Part shown: in pieces, positions 36,453-45,698 of the stretch | Position numbering within the stretch: position 1 is the first letter of the stretch | Layout of the letters: every line of letters begins with the position of its first letter | Origin: Pseudoalteromonas sp. BSi20652 | Lineage (GTDB): Bacteria; Pseudomonadota; Gammaproteobacteria; Enterobacterales; Alteromonadaceae | Reading direction: 5' to 3' | DNA length: 64,000 nt | NCBI RefSeq assembly: GCF_000239855.1 | Contig: NZ_BADT01000104.1 | Location: forward strand, 22,412-86,411 | Notes under the pieces: model-generated | The model's input: only the letters and a program-made list of their open reading frames with translations | Told to the model about the DNA's origin: nothing | Database searches by the model: none | Program-made: the position numbers and the translations under genes

Positions 36453-37421
36453 TTAACCTAGTAAGCTTAATGCTGCTTGTGGGCGCTGGTTTGCTTGACC
36501 TAAAATTGTTTGACTAGCCTGTTGTAAAATTTGCATTTTAGTTAAGTTTGCTGTCTCTGAAGCGAAATCTGTATCTTGGATACGCGAACGTGCCGCAGAT
36601 AAGTTTTCTGAAATATTCGATTGATTACGAATCGTTGATTGGAAACGGTTTTGCACCGCACCTAACTCAGCGCGTTTTTTATCTACTACGGCAATTAAAG
36701 AGTCCATACCTGCAAAAACTACTTGTGCATTTGCTTGGCTAGATACACTGATAGCTGTCGCTCTAAATGATGCTGCGAATGTATCTGTTGCTAGTGCAGC
36801 ACCACCAATGTCTGATGCACCTTCAGCAAGACCTGATAAGCGGTTTCCAGTTACAGCACTTGCCACTACTGCAATACCTGACATAGTAAAACCACCATTA
36901 GCTGATACACTGTTTACGGCAGCAGTAGAGCCTATATTTTGCATACTAAAACCAATAGTTTGAACAGCATCTGCACCAACCTGGAATTGAGCATCATAAC
37001 TACCGTCTAACAAATTTTGGCCACCGAATGTTGTATCTTCTGCAACACGGTTTACTTCTGATGATAGTGAACGAATTTCTTCTTGAATCGCTAAACGGTC
37101 TTCATCAGTATTCGAGCCATTTGATGCTTGTTGAGCAAGTGTACGAATACGTTGAAACATTGATGTTACTTCATCAAGGGCACCCTCTGCAGTTTGTGCG
37201 AGTGAAATACCATCGTTAGCGTTACGGTTACCTTGATTTAAACCGTTTACTTGTGATGTAAGACGGTCAGAAATTTGTAAACCTGCAGCATCATCTTTTG
37301 CACTATTGATACGCATACCAGATGATAAACGTTGGAATGATGTATCAAGTGCATTACCTGAGTTGTTTAATTGTCTTTGTGCGTTTAACGCGCTAACATT
37401 TGTATTTACATATAAAGCCAT
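36453..37421 (-). CDS. flagellin (copy 3)
   Basis: 322-aa flagellin very close to copy 1; the centre (NGGFTMSGIAVVASAVTGNR, GLAEGASDIGGAAL) is nearly identical, with scattered changes at the termini (NNSGNALDTSFQRL, AARSRIQDTDFASETANLTK). Such mosaic similarity suggests gene conversion among copies. A good SD (TAGGAG) precedes the ATG, and a sigma-28 promoter with ACCGATAA lies upstream. Expected to be a main filament subunit. Confidence 0.97.
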   Translation of the reverse strand: MALYVNTNVSALNAQRQLNNSGNALDTSFQRLSSGMRINSAKDDAAGLQISDRLTSQVNGLNQGNRNANDGISLAQTAEGALDEVTSMFQRIRTLAQQASNGSNTDEDRLAIQEEIRSLSSEVNRVAEDTTFGGQNLLDGSYDAQFQVGADAVQTIGFSMQNIGSTAAVNSVSANGGFTMSGIAVVASAVTGNRLSGLAEGASDIGGAALATDTFAASFRATAISVSSQANAQVVFAGMDSLIAVVDKKRAELGAVQNRFQSTIRNQSNISENLSAARSRIQDTDFASETANLTKMQILQQASQTILGQANQRPQAALSLLG

Positions 37422-37513
37422 GATGTATCTCCTAAAGTAAACTTATCATTTACTCTCAAACTTATTAAATTAAGCAGTGGTTGTTATTTCAACGCTGTGC
37501 TTGGTTAATTAAG

Positions 37514-37540
37514 TTATCGGTCTAGAAAAAAAATCCTTTA
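37514..37540 (-). promoter_or_regulatory. sigma-28 (FliA) promoter of flagellin 3
   Basis: Minus-strand TAAA, 15 bases (T-rich), then ACCGATAA: one mismatch from consensus. About 90 bases upstream of the ATG. Confidence 0.8.
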
Positions 37541-37719
37541 GCTTTTTTTAAAAAAAATCACATTTATTTTTTAATCTATTGAATTTATTAAATTAAAATA
37601 TAAATAATTTGAATTAATCTATAGATACAAACAATATTACAATTATTTATAAAGTGCTTTTATTTATGAGGTAAGTGATTTATTTGAAAGGAGTGTTTAC
37701 TTAAAGCGAAGAGTTTTAA

Positions 37720-37747
37720 AGAGTAAGGCAAAGTATTGCCTTACTCT
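37720..37747 (-). terminator. terminator after flgL
   Basis: Perfect 12-bp stem AGAGTAAGGCAA / TTGCCTTACTCT with a 4-base loop, just after the flgL stop on the minus strand, followed by TTTAAAA. Ends the flgJKL unit before the flagellin promoter. The rest of the gap to 37541 is AT-rich without features. Confidence 0.75.
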
Positions 37748-37755
37748 GAGTTTAT

Positions 37756-38988
37756 TTATAAATAATCAAACAATGATAAGTTAGCCAAACGGCCAAACGT
37801 TGCCTGTGATGCCTGAAGTGACGTTTCTTGTTTGGTTAGCTCTGTTATTGCTTCTGTTATATCTATATCAACTAAATCAGATCGTGCTGATTTGTTATTA
37901 ATATCCAAGTCTGTATTCGATTGCAGTACTTTTTCTGCTGTATTTATTCGCCCACCCAGCCCTGCTTGAGTTAGAGACACATTATTTTTCGCGTTCGTAA
38001 TTTGAATAAGCGAATCTGCAATAACTTGTTCAAATTCTTCTTCTGTTAACGCAGGATTATTCAGGCCTGCAATAAGTTCGCTCATTGAATTAAGTACATT
38101 TTCTTTTTTAGGTGCTTCAAGCGTAATATCAATCTGCCCCGAAGCAACTGGGGTTACACTTATCTCCATCCCAGCAAACTTGATAGTAGAGTCGTTAATA
38201 TTACCGGTTGCGAGTATAGTCCCTGCTTGCTCTATTTGATAGATATTAGGTGTTCCCACCGTGGTAATCACATTAAGTGTATTGGCACCCACGGCCGCTG
38301 CTGGATCAGGGTTATAGTTAGTTTTATGAAACGTATCAAATTGACCTTGTTCCGTTACATACACCTTAGAACTTGTAATACCGCCCGACACAACACCATC
38401 GTTAGAGACAACATCTAGCCGGGCGTCCACTTTTTCAAATGCATCAAACCCATTATCACTTGACTTAATATCAACCCCTTCAGCTATTTTAATCATATGC
38501 TGGCCTTGGTCGCCACCATACACGTACAAACCCGTAGATGAATCTAATGAGTAAGTCTGCGTATTATCTTGATAGCCAGAAAAAATGTATTTCCCGTCTT
38601 CTGTTTTAGAGTTCATTAAATCAAGTACTGTACTTTGAAGCGCTTTAATTTCTTCAGCAAGCCCTTCTCTGTCAGCCGCGCTATATGCACCGTTACCTGA
38701 TTGAATGGTTAAAGTATGCGCTCTCTCTAATGCGCCTTTTATATTTTCAAGGGCACCTTCTTCTATATTCAAGCGGCTATTAAGCATGGTTATATTTTTA
38801 CTATACTGCTCATTACTTTGTATTTTATCAGTATATTGAAGTGCGCGAGAAGCTGCTGTAGGATCATCCGACGCCGTTAACACACGTTTTTGAGTATTAA
38901 CTTGCTCTTGAGCCTTGCTGACATTTTGTTGATTATTCAAAATTGAATTTAAACTACTTTGATACATTAAATTATTTGATAAACGCAT
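37756..38988 (-). CDS. flgL: FlgL, hook-filament junction protein (HAP3)
   Basis: 410-aa junction protein between hook and filament. It has flagellin-like D0 termini: MRLSNNLMYQSSLNSILNNQ, QKRVLTASDDPTAASRALQY and the C-terminal DLVDIDITEAITELTKQETS plus TFGRLANLSLFDYL. The central variable domain is of normal size. It follows flgK by 2 bases and is the last gene of flgJKL. It is exported after hook completion. Confidence 0.97.
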   Translation of the reverse strand: MRLSNNLMYQSSLNSILNNQQNVSKAQEQVNTQKRVLTASDDPTAASRALQYTDKIQSNEQYSKNITMLNSRLNIEEGALENIKGALERAHTLTIQSGNGAYSAADREGLAEEIKALQSTVLDLMNSKTEDGKYIFSGYQDNTQTYSLDSSTGLYVYGGDQGQHMIKIAEGVDIKSSDNGFDAFEKVDARLDVVSNDGVVSGGITSSKVYVTEQGQFDTFHKTNYNPDPAAAVGANTLNVITTVGTPNIYQIEQAGTILATGNINDSTIKFAGMEISVTPVASGQIDITLEAPKKENVLNSMSELIAGLNNPALTEEEFEQVIADSLIQITNAKNNVSLTQAGLGGRINTAEKVLQSNTDLDINNKSARSDLVDIDITEAITELTKQETSLQASQATFGRLANLSLFDYL

Positions 38989-38990
38989 AA

Positions 38991-40991
38991 TTACCTCGTA
39001 GCTCCAAGTAAAGTGTCAAAAATAGTACTCGCTGTTGCTAGCACTTGTGCAGATGCGGCATAAGACTGTTGAAAGCGTAATAAATTTGCAGCCTCCTCGT
39101 CCAGGTTTACGCCTGATAGCGATTCATACCAGGCCTCAGATTGCTGAGCGAGCGCTTCAAACGCATCTCCATTGGTTTTTGCTTGACTTGTAACTACACC
39201 AATATCACTTACTAACCCAGCATAAGCTTGATTAAATGTTTTATGGTTGTCTGAATTTGCACCCGCAACAACATTTTGGCGTACTAATTCCCCCTGTTGT
39301 AACCCAGCTAACTTTTGACCGTTACGATTATCATCAAAACCACCTTCGTTAAACTCAAGTGTATACGTATCGCCAGTTTCAGGGCTGCCTTCAATATCAA
39401 AGTCAAAGCCATATAACTCAAAACCATTACCTGCTTGCTGTAACATGTCTTTTTTCGGTGTAGTTGCTGTAAAAGTACTGGTATTTACACCATCATTTAT
39501 TGTGTATTCGTTTAGATTAGCGGTTTTAACAAGGGTAATAGGCCCATTTGTAAGTCCTGCCGGTGATGTTGTAAAGCTACCTGTAGTAACATCACTTACT
39601 TCACCAACCGTTATAGTAGCATTGCCTATGTTGTTTATATCGTTTGCTGTTCTTATTGGCGCTGCAAGTGCTAAATCTTCACCGCGAGTGGTTGCTAAAG
39701 ACATATTTGCTGCCGACTCTGAGGTAAGTTTTATTTGAAACTGATCACCGATATTTGCGGTACCGGTTACATTAATTTGTAAACCAAACGAATCATCACT
39801 TGTCGTAGATGAGTCAATAACCCCTGCGGTTATATTGGCTGTCGATGGAGTGCCTAGTGGCTCGCCTTTATTATCTATTGGCTGAATTTCGACGGTTGTA
39901 GCACTGGTATAGGTCACTATAAAATCACTTGCAGGCAATTTGCTGCCTTTACCAGCTTCAAGCGTAGCAGTCATACTTGAGCTACCCGTATTAGCCGCAT
40001 AAGCGTAACCACCTACTGTAGGTATATTAAATATATTGCCGCCTAATTCTCCGTTAGCGTCCATACCCAGCTTATTTTGTTCATTAAATGCATCAGCTAT
40101 CGCTAAGCCCATTTGGCCAATTTGGTTTTGAGCTGGTACAAGCACATCGTCTCTAAATGCCAGTAACCCGCCAATTTTTCCTTTTAATTTAGATACATCA
40201 ACTTCAAGCGGCACGGCCTTACCACCATTTACATCCAACCTAAGTTCTTTAAAGTTAGGATCAGGATTGCCACGCATTGAAAATAAATTAAATGATCCAT
40301 TTTGCATCACAACCGCTTCGCCTGTGCCCATAAAAACGAGTTTTTCGCCATTTGGGCCATCAAGTGTTTCAATGTCTATTAGCTCTGATAAGTCGCGTAT
40401 TGCTTTATCGCGTTCATTGAAGGTTGAGCTTGCATCAGCTTGGTTATTGGTGCCGTTTACAGCTGCTATATCTTGGTTTAATGTACCTATTTTTTGAATT
40501 AAACCATTTGCTTCGTCTGTAAATACATCTAGTTGCTCGTTTACAATATTTTTTTGATCGAAAACAATGCCAGAGAGTCTATCCATTTGGTTAACTAGAT
40601 TTTCAGCATCGGTCATCACCAGCGAGCGAGCAACAGTAGATGAAGGCTGATTAAGCGATTCCTGAACATTATTAAATAACGAGTTAATACTTGTGGATAA
40701 GCTGTTTGATTCCTCAGAAAATAAACTATCAACCCGATTTGCCTCTAAAACAAATTGACTAAAAAACGATTTATTAGAGGTGTCACGATTTAGCTGTGAC
40801 TGAGCAAACTCGTTTAGTAATCGGTATGTTTCACCTCGCCCTACTTGGTTATCAACCATCGTGGTGTGCTCAGTACGCTCACGAACATAGCCTACGGTAT
40901 TTACATTGGCGATATTTTTACTTGTCGTTTGCAGTAGCTCCGAGCTTGCTCTAACCCCCGAACTGGCAATGTTTAATAAATTAAACGACAT
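38991..40991 (-). CDS. flgK: FlgK, hook-filament junction protein (HAP1)
   Basis: 666-aa junction protein. N-terminal flagellar rod motif (NIASSGVRASSELLQTTSKN, NIANVNTVGYVRE) and C-terminal FlgK domain (GVNLDEEAANLLRFQQSYAA, ASTIFDTLLGA). A central insertion with several Thr/Gly-rich repeats (FQIKLTSESAANMSLATTRG) makes it longer than the enteric protein but normal for the group. It starts one base after flgJ ends. Confidence 0.97.
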   Translation of the reverse strand: MSFNLLNIASSGVRASSELLQTTSKNIANVNTVGYVRERTEHTTMVDNQVGRGETYRLLNEFAQSQLNRDTSNKSFFSQFVLEANRVDSLFSEESNSLSTSINSLFNNVQESLNQPSSTVARSLVMTDAENLVNQMDRLSGIVFDQKNIVNEQLDVFTDEANGLIQKIGTLNQDIAAVNGTNNQADASSTFNERDKAIRDLSELIDIETLDGPNGEKLVFMGTGEAVVMQNGSFNLFSMRGNPDPNFKELRLDVNGGKAVPLEVDVSKLKGKIGGLLAFRDDVLVPAQNQIGQMGLAIADAFNEQNKLGMDANGELGGNIFNIPTVGGYAYAANTGSSSMTATLEAGKGSKLPASDFIVTYTSATTVEIQPIDNKGEPLGTPSTANITAGVIDSSTTSDDSFGLQINVTGTANIGDQFQIKLTSESAANMSLATTRGEDLALAAPIRTANDINNIGNATITVGEVSDVTTGSFTTSPAGLTNGPITLVKTANLNEYTINDGVNTSTFTATTPKKDMLQQAGNGFELYGFDFDIEGSPETGDTYTLEFNEGGFDDNRNGQKLAGLQQGELVRQNVVAGANSDNHKTFNQAYAGLVSDIGVVTSQAKTNGDAFEALAQQSEAWYESLSGVNLDEEAANLLRFQQSYAASAQVLATASTIFDTLLGATR

Positions 40992-40992
40992 A

Positions 40993-42024
40993 TTACTCTA
41001 CTCCTTGGCGGATCACGTTTGCCGCAATGTCTTTTAGCTGACTGCTATTGAGCACTTTTTTAATTTTGCTGGCATAATTTGGATCGGTTGCATAACCTGC
41101 TTTTTGAAGAGAATCTAAAAAGTCATTTGGTTTTGCTGTATTTTGTAATGCTTCTTTGTAGCGTGGGTTTTGCGTTAAAAAATCAACGAAGTCGTTCACG
41201 CTATCTTTAATTGAATCGTAGGCTCTAAAGCTGGCTTGTTTTTTAACGGGTGTACCTTGCTCAAACTCAAGCGTTACTTTGCTTGCTTTATCGCCTTCCC
41301 AGCTTTTATCTGACTTAATATTAAATAAGTTATTTGAACTGCCACCGTCACTTTTATTAATAATGTGTTTACCCCAACCGGTTTCAAGTGCCGCTTGTGC
41401 AACCATGACCGCTGGGTTTAAGCCAATTTTTTGCGCTGCAGTTTTAGCGTGTTCCCACACTGAACTTACAAACTCTTCTGCATTTTTAAATGTTGGGCTA
41501 TCGGTTTTAGACTCTGCAGTATTAACCTTAGGCTTAGCAATATCAGCTTTAGTGCTATTGACGATAAGATCGGGTTGCTTGTTTTTTTGCTCATGAGGAA
41601 GAGCTGAGCCGACTTGCGTATCGCTGAAAATATCGTTGGTTGTTCTAAGCACAGAGCCTGGCATAAAGTTTTTAGATTCAGGCGATAACTGCTGAACAAT
41701 TAAATCGGCAAGGCCTAACGAGCCATTTGATGAAAGCTCTGTTGAAAGTTGCTGATCGTGCATTTCTTCAAAAAACTTTACGCCACTTGAATTAAATGGG
41801 CTGTCTTTGTCTTCAAATGCTTCGTTAGCTTTGCGCATTCCTTTGAGCAACATTTGCGTAAAAATAGCTTCAAATTGTGCGGCCGCTTTTTTGAGCGCAG
41901 CTTTGGAAGCATCCGTTGATGCATCGCCACTCGTTAAGGCTTCTTTACGAAGTGAATCTAAGTTGCCTAAATCAAAAAAAGTTTTGTTTATCGAGGTGAT
42001 TAGTTTCCATCGGCTTTTTGACAC
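40993..42024 (-). CDS. flgJ: FlgJ, rod cap and peptidoglycan hydrolase (start region possibly frameshifted)
   Basis: 343-aa bifunctional protein. The N-terminal rod-cap domain (about 20-115: FDLGNLDSLRKEALTSG, QFEAIFTQMLLKGMRKANEA) is followed by a C-terminal glucosaminidase domain (about 185-335: HAKTAAQKIGLNPAVMVAQA, ALETGWGKH, FRAYDSIKDSVNDFVDFL). The in-frame start is a GTG at 42022-42024 with no ribosome binding site, only about 15 bases from the predicted sigma-54 start point. In another frame an ATG at 42008-42010 gives METNHLDKQNFF and would run into FDLGNLDSLR if the T7 run (41974-41980) had six bases. That N-terminus looks more natural, so a one-base indel is suspected. Confidence 0.9.
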   Translation of the reverse strand: MSKSRWKLITSINKTFFDLGNLDSLRKEALTSGDASTDASKAALKKAAAQFEAIFTQMLLKGMRKANEAFEDKDSPFNSSGVKFFEEMHDQQLSTELSSNGSLGLADLIVQQLSPESKNFMPGSVLRTTNDIFSDTQVGSALPHEQKNKQPDLIVNSTKADIAKPKVNTAESKTDSPTFKNAEEFVSSVWEHAKTAAQKIGLNPAVMVAQAALETGWGKHIINKSDGGSSNNLFNIKSDKSWEGDKASKVTLEFEQGTPVKKQASFRAYDSIKDSVNDFVDFLTQNPRYKEALQNTAKPNDFLDSLQKAGYATDPNYASKIKKVLNSSQLKDIAANVIRQGVE

Positions 42025-42048
42025 AAAATGAATAATGCAGTTAAAAAT

Positions 42049-42062
42049 GCAAAAATTGAGCC
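42049..42062 (-). promoter_or_regulatory. sigma-54 promoter for flgJKL
   Basis: Minus-strand AGTGGCTCAATTTTTGCATT: GG-N10-GC, TGGC-TC-N5-TTGCA, near consensus. Lies in the 157-base flgI-flgJ gap, after the flgI hairpin, so flgJKL has its own promoter. Confidence 0.75.
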
Positions 42063-42111
42063 ACTACAGAATAAAACGAGGAAGATAATAATAATAATTT
42101 TAAGTTACTGT

Positions 42112-42153
42112 AAACAAAAGAGCTCTAGATCTTTGTTTAATCGATATAGAGCT
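42112..42153 (-). terminator. terminator after flgI
   Basis: AGCTCTATATC / GATCTAGAGCT pair on the minus strand (10 of 11), followed by CTTTTGTTT. Consistent with an intrinsic terminator of flgFGHI, 29 bases after the flgI stop. Confidence 0.6.
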
Positions 42154-42181
42154 TGTAGTGACACGTTACATGCTTGAGTTT

Positions 42182-43276
42182 TTAAATAACGATCAACTGA
42201 CCGTTAATTGCGCCCGCTTCTTTTAGTGCTTCTAAAATAGCCATTAAGTCACCAGGCGCTGCGCCTACTTCGTTTATTGCGCGTACTAAATCGTCAAGGC
42301 TTACCCCTGGATTAAATACAAAAGCACGAGAGTCGTCTTGGTTCACATCAATAATGCTTTGCTGTGTGACAACGGTATCACCGTTTGCTAGCGGATTTGG
42401 CTGCACTACATTTTGCTGCTCAGCTATGGTGACTGTTAAACCGCCATGGGTCACTGCAGCAGGCTGTAGAGTTACATTTTTACCAATAACAATTGTACCT
42501 GTACGCGAGTTAACAATTATTTTTGCCGCCATATCAGCTGGTTTAAACTCTAGGTTTTCGAGTGTTGATAAGTACGATACGCGCTGCGAGGCATCGCGTG
42601 GGGCTATAACACGAATAGAAACAGAATCAATTGCCTGCGCACTATTTGGGCCAACCAAATCGTTAATTGTTTTTTCTAGGCGCTTTGCTGTAGTAAAGTC
42701 GGGACGGTTTAAGTTAAAGGTAATAAAGTCACCTTGCATAAACGGACTTTCTACGGCACGCTCAACTGTTGCGCCATTGGGAATTCGTCCAACTGTAGGA
42801 GTGTTAATTACGACTCTACTTCCATCAAGGCCCTCTACGCCTAGGCCTCCCACAATTAAACTACCTTGTGCAATTGCATACACGTTACCATCTACACCCT
42901 TTAAAAAAGTTTGTAATAAGGTGCCACCACGTAAACTGCCTGCACTACCAATAGAAGAAACCGTAATATCTATTGTTTGCCCGGGCTTTCTAAATGCAGG
43001 TAATTCTGCATGAACAGCAACCGCGGCCACATTTTTAATTTTAGGACTTTGAGTCGAAGGTAGCGTAATACCAAAACTATTCAACATGCCTCTAAAGCTT
43101 TGTTGTGTGTATGAGTTTTGCTCTCCAGTGCCCGGTAAGCCAACAACTAAACCATAACCAACTAGTTGGTTAGAGCGCACGCCTTCAACCATAGACACAT
43201 CTTTTATGCGCTCGGCACTCGCAGTAAACTGCCAACCTAATAACACAACTAAACATAAAGCTTTAAGGCTATTCAT
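42182..43276 (-). CDS. flgI: FlgI, flagellar P-ring protein
   Basis: 364-aa periplasmic ring protein. Signal peptide ([21 protein letters not shown], cut about residue 21) then [30 protein letters not shown], and the C-terminal [20 protein letters not shown]. FlgI polymerises around the rod in the peptidoglycan with the chaperone FlgA, encoded at 50.7 kb. Normal length; 11 bases after flgH. Confidence 0.97.
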   Translation of the reverse strand: MNSLKALCLVVLLGWQFTASAERIKDVSMVEGVRSNQLVGYGLVVGLPGTGEQNSYTQQSFRGMLNSFGITLPSTQSPKIKNVAAVAVHAELPAFRKPGQTIDITVSSIGSAGSLRGGTLLQTFLKGVDGNVYAIAQGSLIVGGLGVEGLDGSRVVINTPTVGRIPNGATVERAVESPFMQGDFITFNLNRPDFTTAKRLEKTINDLVGPNSAQAIDSVSIRVIAPRDASQRVSYLSTLENLEFKPADMAAKIIVNSRTGTIVIGKNVTLQPAAVTHGGLTVTIAEQQNVVQPNPLANGDTVVTQQSIIDVNQDDSRAFVFNPGVSLDDLVRAINEVGAAPGDLMAILEALKEAGAINGQLIVI

Positions 43277-43287
43277 GTTGTTACCCT

Positions 43288-43971
43288 CTAAAATGGAAAC
43301 AGCGAACTGCTAAAGAAACGTGTAAGCCAACCGGCACTTTGTGCCTCTTGTGTTTGCCCTTTACCTGAGTATTGAATACGTGCATTAGCAATACGATTTG
43401 ATTCAACCGTATTATCAGCGCTTACATCTTGAGGGCGTACTAGCCCTTCTAAACGAATAAACTCTTCGCCGGTATTAAGCGTTAGCCATTTTTCACCGCG
43501 AATCACTAAATTGCCGTTAGGTAAAACGCGCATTACATTAACCGAAATATCGCCCACTAAACTGTTTGATTGGTTTGACTTTGAATCGCCTGTAAACGAA
43601 GAATCGCTGCCAATACCAAACTGAATGCTGTCTCTGCCTATATTGACAGGTAAGCCACCTAGGCCAATTACAGGGTCTAAGCTTACATCAGTTTGTTTAT
43701 CTGTCTCTGTTTTAGCAGCTTTGGTTGCTTGAGTAGACTCTTGCAACTTAACCGTAATTATATCGCCAGTACGTAACGCTTTTTTGTCAGAATATAAATC
43801 GTTTGATGTGTGAGTATTAAACAATGAACCTGTGGCTACCAACGGCTCTAAAATAGGCTCGGGGTACATAGGTGCGTAGTAAGGGTCGTCTTGCACTACT
43901 TCACTATTTTGCGTTGACATACAGCCACTTAAAAATAATGTGCCCGCTGCAAATAAAATAATATTACGCAT
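43288..43971 (-). CDS. flgH: FlgH, flagellar L-ring lipoprotein
   Basis: 227-aa outer-membrane lipoprotein. The signal peptide ends in lipobox LFLSGC (lipidated Cys about 17). The mature part has [20 protein letters not shown] and [20 protein letters not shown] typical of FlgH. In Vibrio-like flagella the L ring is wrapped by the H ring (FlgT, FlgO, FlgP). It lies 16 bases after flgG. Confidence 0.97.
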   Translation of the reverse strand: MRNIILFAAGTLFLSGCMSTQNSEVVQDDPYYAPMYPEPILEPLVATGSLFNTHTSNDLYSDKKALRTGDIITVKLQESTQATKAAKTETDKQTDVSLDPVIGLGGLPVNIGRDSIQFGIGSDSSFTGDSKSNQSNSLVGDISVNVMRVLPNGNLVIRGEKWLTLNTGEEFIRLEGLVRPQDVSADNTVESNRIANARIQYSGKGQTQEAQSAGWLTRFFSSSLFPF

Positions 43972-43987
43972 AATTCCCCCTACTCTA

Positions 43988-44776
43988 TTAAAGTTGTTGG
44001 TTGATGTAACTCATCATTTCGTCAACGGCCGAAATTACTTTTGAGTTCATTTCGTATATACGCTGAGTCTCAATTAGGTTTACTAGTTCTTCGGTCACAT
44101 TTACGTTTGAAGTTTCGAGTGAACCTTGAATAATGCTACCTAACCCTTCAACACCAGGATTACCTTGTACCGGCGCACCACTTACAGCGGTTTCGGTATA
44201 AAGGTTTTGCCCAACTGGCTCAAGGCCCGATGGATTAATAAAGTCGCTAATAGTAAGCTGACCAATAACCACGTTATCGGCTTGACCTGCAACGCGTACT
44301 GATACTTCCCCGTCTTGCGAAACCGTAATTGATTGCGCGTCATCAGGTACATTCATTTCAGGCTGAATAACATAACCTGCGCCCGATGTAACAATTCGTC
44401 CATCGCCATCAGTAGTAAACTGACCATTACGCGAGTAAGCAATATTGCCATCTGGCTGCAGCACTTCAAAAAAACCCTCACCAGAAATCATCCAATCTAA
44501 TGAGTTCTCTGTGGTCAGCATGTTACCTTGCGTAAACTCTTTTTGGTTGGCTACAACGCGAGCGCCCGCACCGAGCATCAAGCCTGACGGCATTTCAGTA
44601 TCTTGCGATGAACGACCACCTGGTTGATTAATATTTTGATAAAGTAAATCTTCAAATATAGCGCGGCTTTTTTTGTAACCTACGGTACTCGCATTCGCTA
44701 AGTTATTTGAGATAACCGATATATCGGTTTGTTGAGCGTCTAGCCCAGTTTTACTGATCCATAATGCTGGATTCAT
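43988..44776 (-). CDS. flgG: FlgG, distal rod protein
   Basis: 262-aa distal rod subunit. N-terminal rod domain (ALWISKTGLDAQQTDISVIS, NNLANASTVGYKKSRAIFED), FlgE/F/G-like centre (FFEVLQPDGNIAYSRNGQF) and C-terminal domain (GSLETSNVNVTEELVNLIET, QRIYEMNSKVISAVDEMM). Length matches the family, which sets rod length. Between flgF and flgH with short gaps. Confidence 0.98.
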   Translation of the reverse strand: MNPALWISKTGLDAQQTDISVISNNLANASTVGYKKSRAIFEDLLYQNINQPGGRSSQDTEMPSGLMLGAGARVVANQKEFTQGNMLTTENSLDWMISGEGFFEVLQPDGNIAYSRNGQFTTDGDGRIVTSGAGYVIQPEMNVPDDAQSITVSQDGEVSVRVAGQADNVVIGQLTISDFINPSGLEPVGQNLYTETAVSGAPVQGNPGVEGLGSIIQGSLETSNVNVTEELVNLIETQRIYEMNSKVISAVDEMMSYINQQL

Positions 44777-44797
44777 AATCTTGTCCTCACTTTAAAG

Positions 44798-45541
44798 TTA
44801 AACTATGCGTAATAACTGATCTTGACGCTCGTCAATTTCTTCAGCTGTTTTCATTAATTTTACTTGTAATTCAAATTGACGCTGGTGGCTTATCATATCG
44901 ACCATTTCGTGAACAGGATTCACGTTCGACATTTCTAAAGCACCACTTAAAACTTTTACATTTGCAGAGGTATCAACGGTTTCATTTGCTTTTGGTCTAA
45001 ATAAACCATCGTTACCTTTTTCGAGCTGTGAGCTATTTGCTTCAACCACTCTAAGCGTGTCTATTTCTTCTAAAAAGTTAGCGGGAGCGCCTTGCGGTCG
45101 AACTTGAATAGCGCCATCTTGGCTAAACCCTATTTTTTCGACTGGGACGGGTAAAATAACAGGTCCCCCTTCGCCAATAACTTGACGACCATGGCTGGTT
45201 ACGAGCATGCCTTGAGCAGTAATGTTTAGCGTACCCACTTTTGTGTAGGCTTCATTACCAGAGGCATCTTGCACTGCAAGCCATGCGTTATCGCTCATCG
45301 CGATATCTAAGTCACGGCCAGTTTCAACAATGCCACCCGATACCATATTAGAACCCGGGCGCTCTTGCATTGAAAATACACGTGTCGGCAAACCTTCGCC
45401 AAACGCTTGCATAGAGCGCGCCTGAGCAAAGTCGGCTTTAAAACCCGTTGTATTTGCGTTTGCCAAATTATTGGCTTTTAAAGCAAGCCCTTGTAGGCTT
45501 TGCTTAGCGCCAGAGGCCGCAATGTAGACCATTTTGTCCAT
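44798..45541 (-). CDS. flgF: FlgF, proximal rod protein
   Basis: 247-aa proximal rod subunit: MVYIAASGAKQSLQGLALKA, NNLANANTTGFKADFAQARS, and the C-terminal ALEMSNVNPVHEMVDMISHQ. It is the first gene after a strong hairpin that ends flgBCDE, and a sigma-54-type promoter lies 40-50 bases upstream, so it opens the flgFGHI unit. Confidence 0.97.
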   Translation of the reverse strand: MDKMVYIAASGAKQSLQGLALKANNLANANTTGFKADFAQARSMQAFGEGLPTRVFSMQERPGSNMVSGGIVETGRDLDIAMSDNAWLAVQDASGNEAYTKVGTLNITAQGMLVTSHGRQVIGEGGPVILPVPVEKIGFSQDGAIQVRPQGAPANFLEEIDTLRVVEANSSQLEKGNDGLFRPKANETVDTSANVKVLSGALEMSNVNPVHEMVDMISHQRQFELQVKLMKTAEEIDERQDQLLRIV

Positions 45542-45579
45542 AGTATCGACTCACATAAAAAATCTCTGAACTTACAAAT

Positions 45580-45593
45580 GCAAAATAGATGCC
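45580..45593 (-). promoter_or_regulatory. sigma-54 promoter for flgFGHI
   Basis: Minus-strand CTGGCATCTATTTTGCATTT: GG-N10-GC with TGGCA and TTGCA ends. Located in the 157-base gap between flgE and flgF. Confidence 0.75.
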
Positions 45594-45651
45594 AGATTAA
45601 ATTTGACGCAACATTGAGAAGTATTTAGAAGGGCTTACAAAGAGGGCTTAT

Positions 45652-45677
45652 AAAAAAGGCTGCAAAAATGCAGCCTA
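45652..45677 (-). terminator. intrinsic terminator after flgE
   Basis: Perfect 7-bp GC-rich stem GGCTGCA / TGCAGCC with a 4-base loop and, on the minus strand, a run of six T. The clearest intrinsic terminator of the flagellar part; ends flgBCDE. Confidence 0.85.
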
Positions 45678-45698
45678 ATATATTTAATGGGGTTTAGC

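Noticed and set aside
42354-43013. 219-aa open frame on the plus strand opposite flgI
   Set aside because: Antisense shadow of a well conserved gene; Cys-, Thr- and Pro-rich composition without family motifs.
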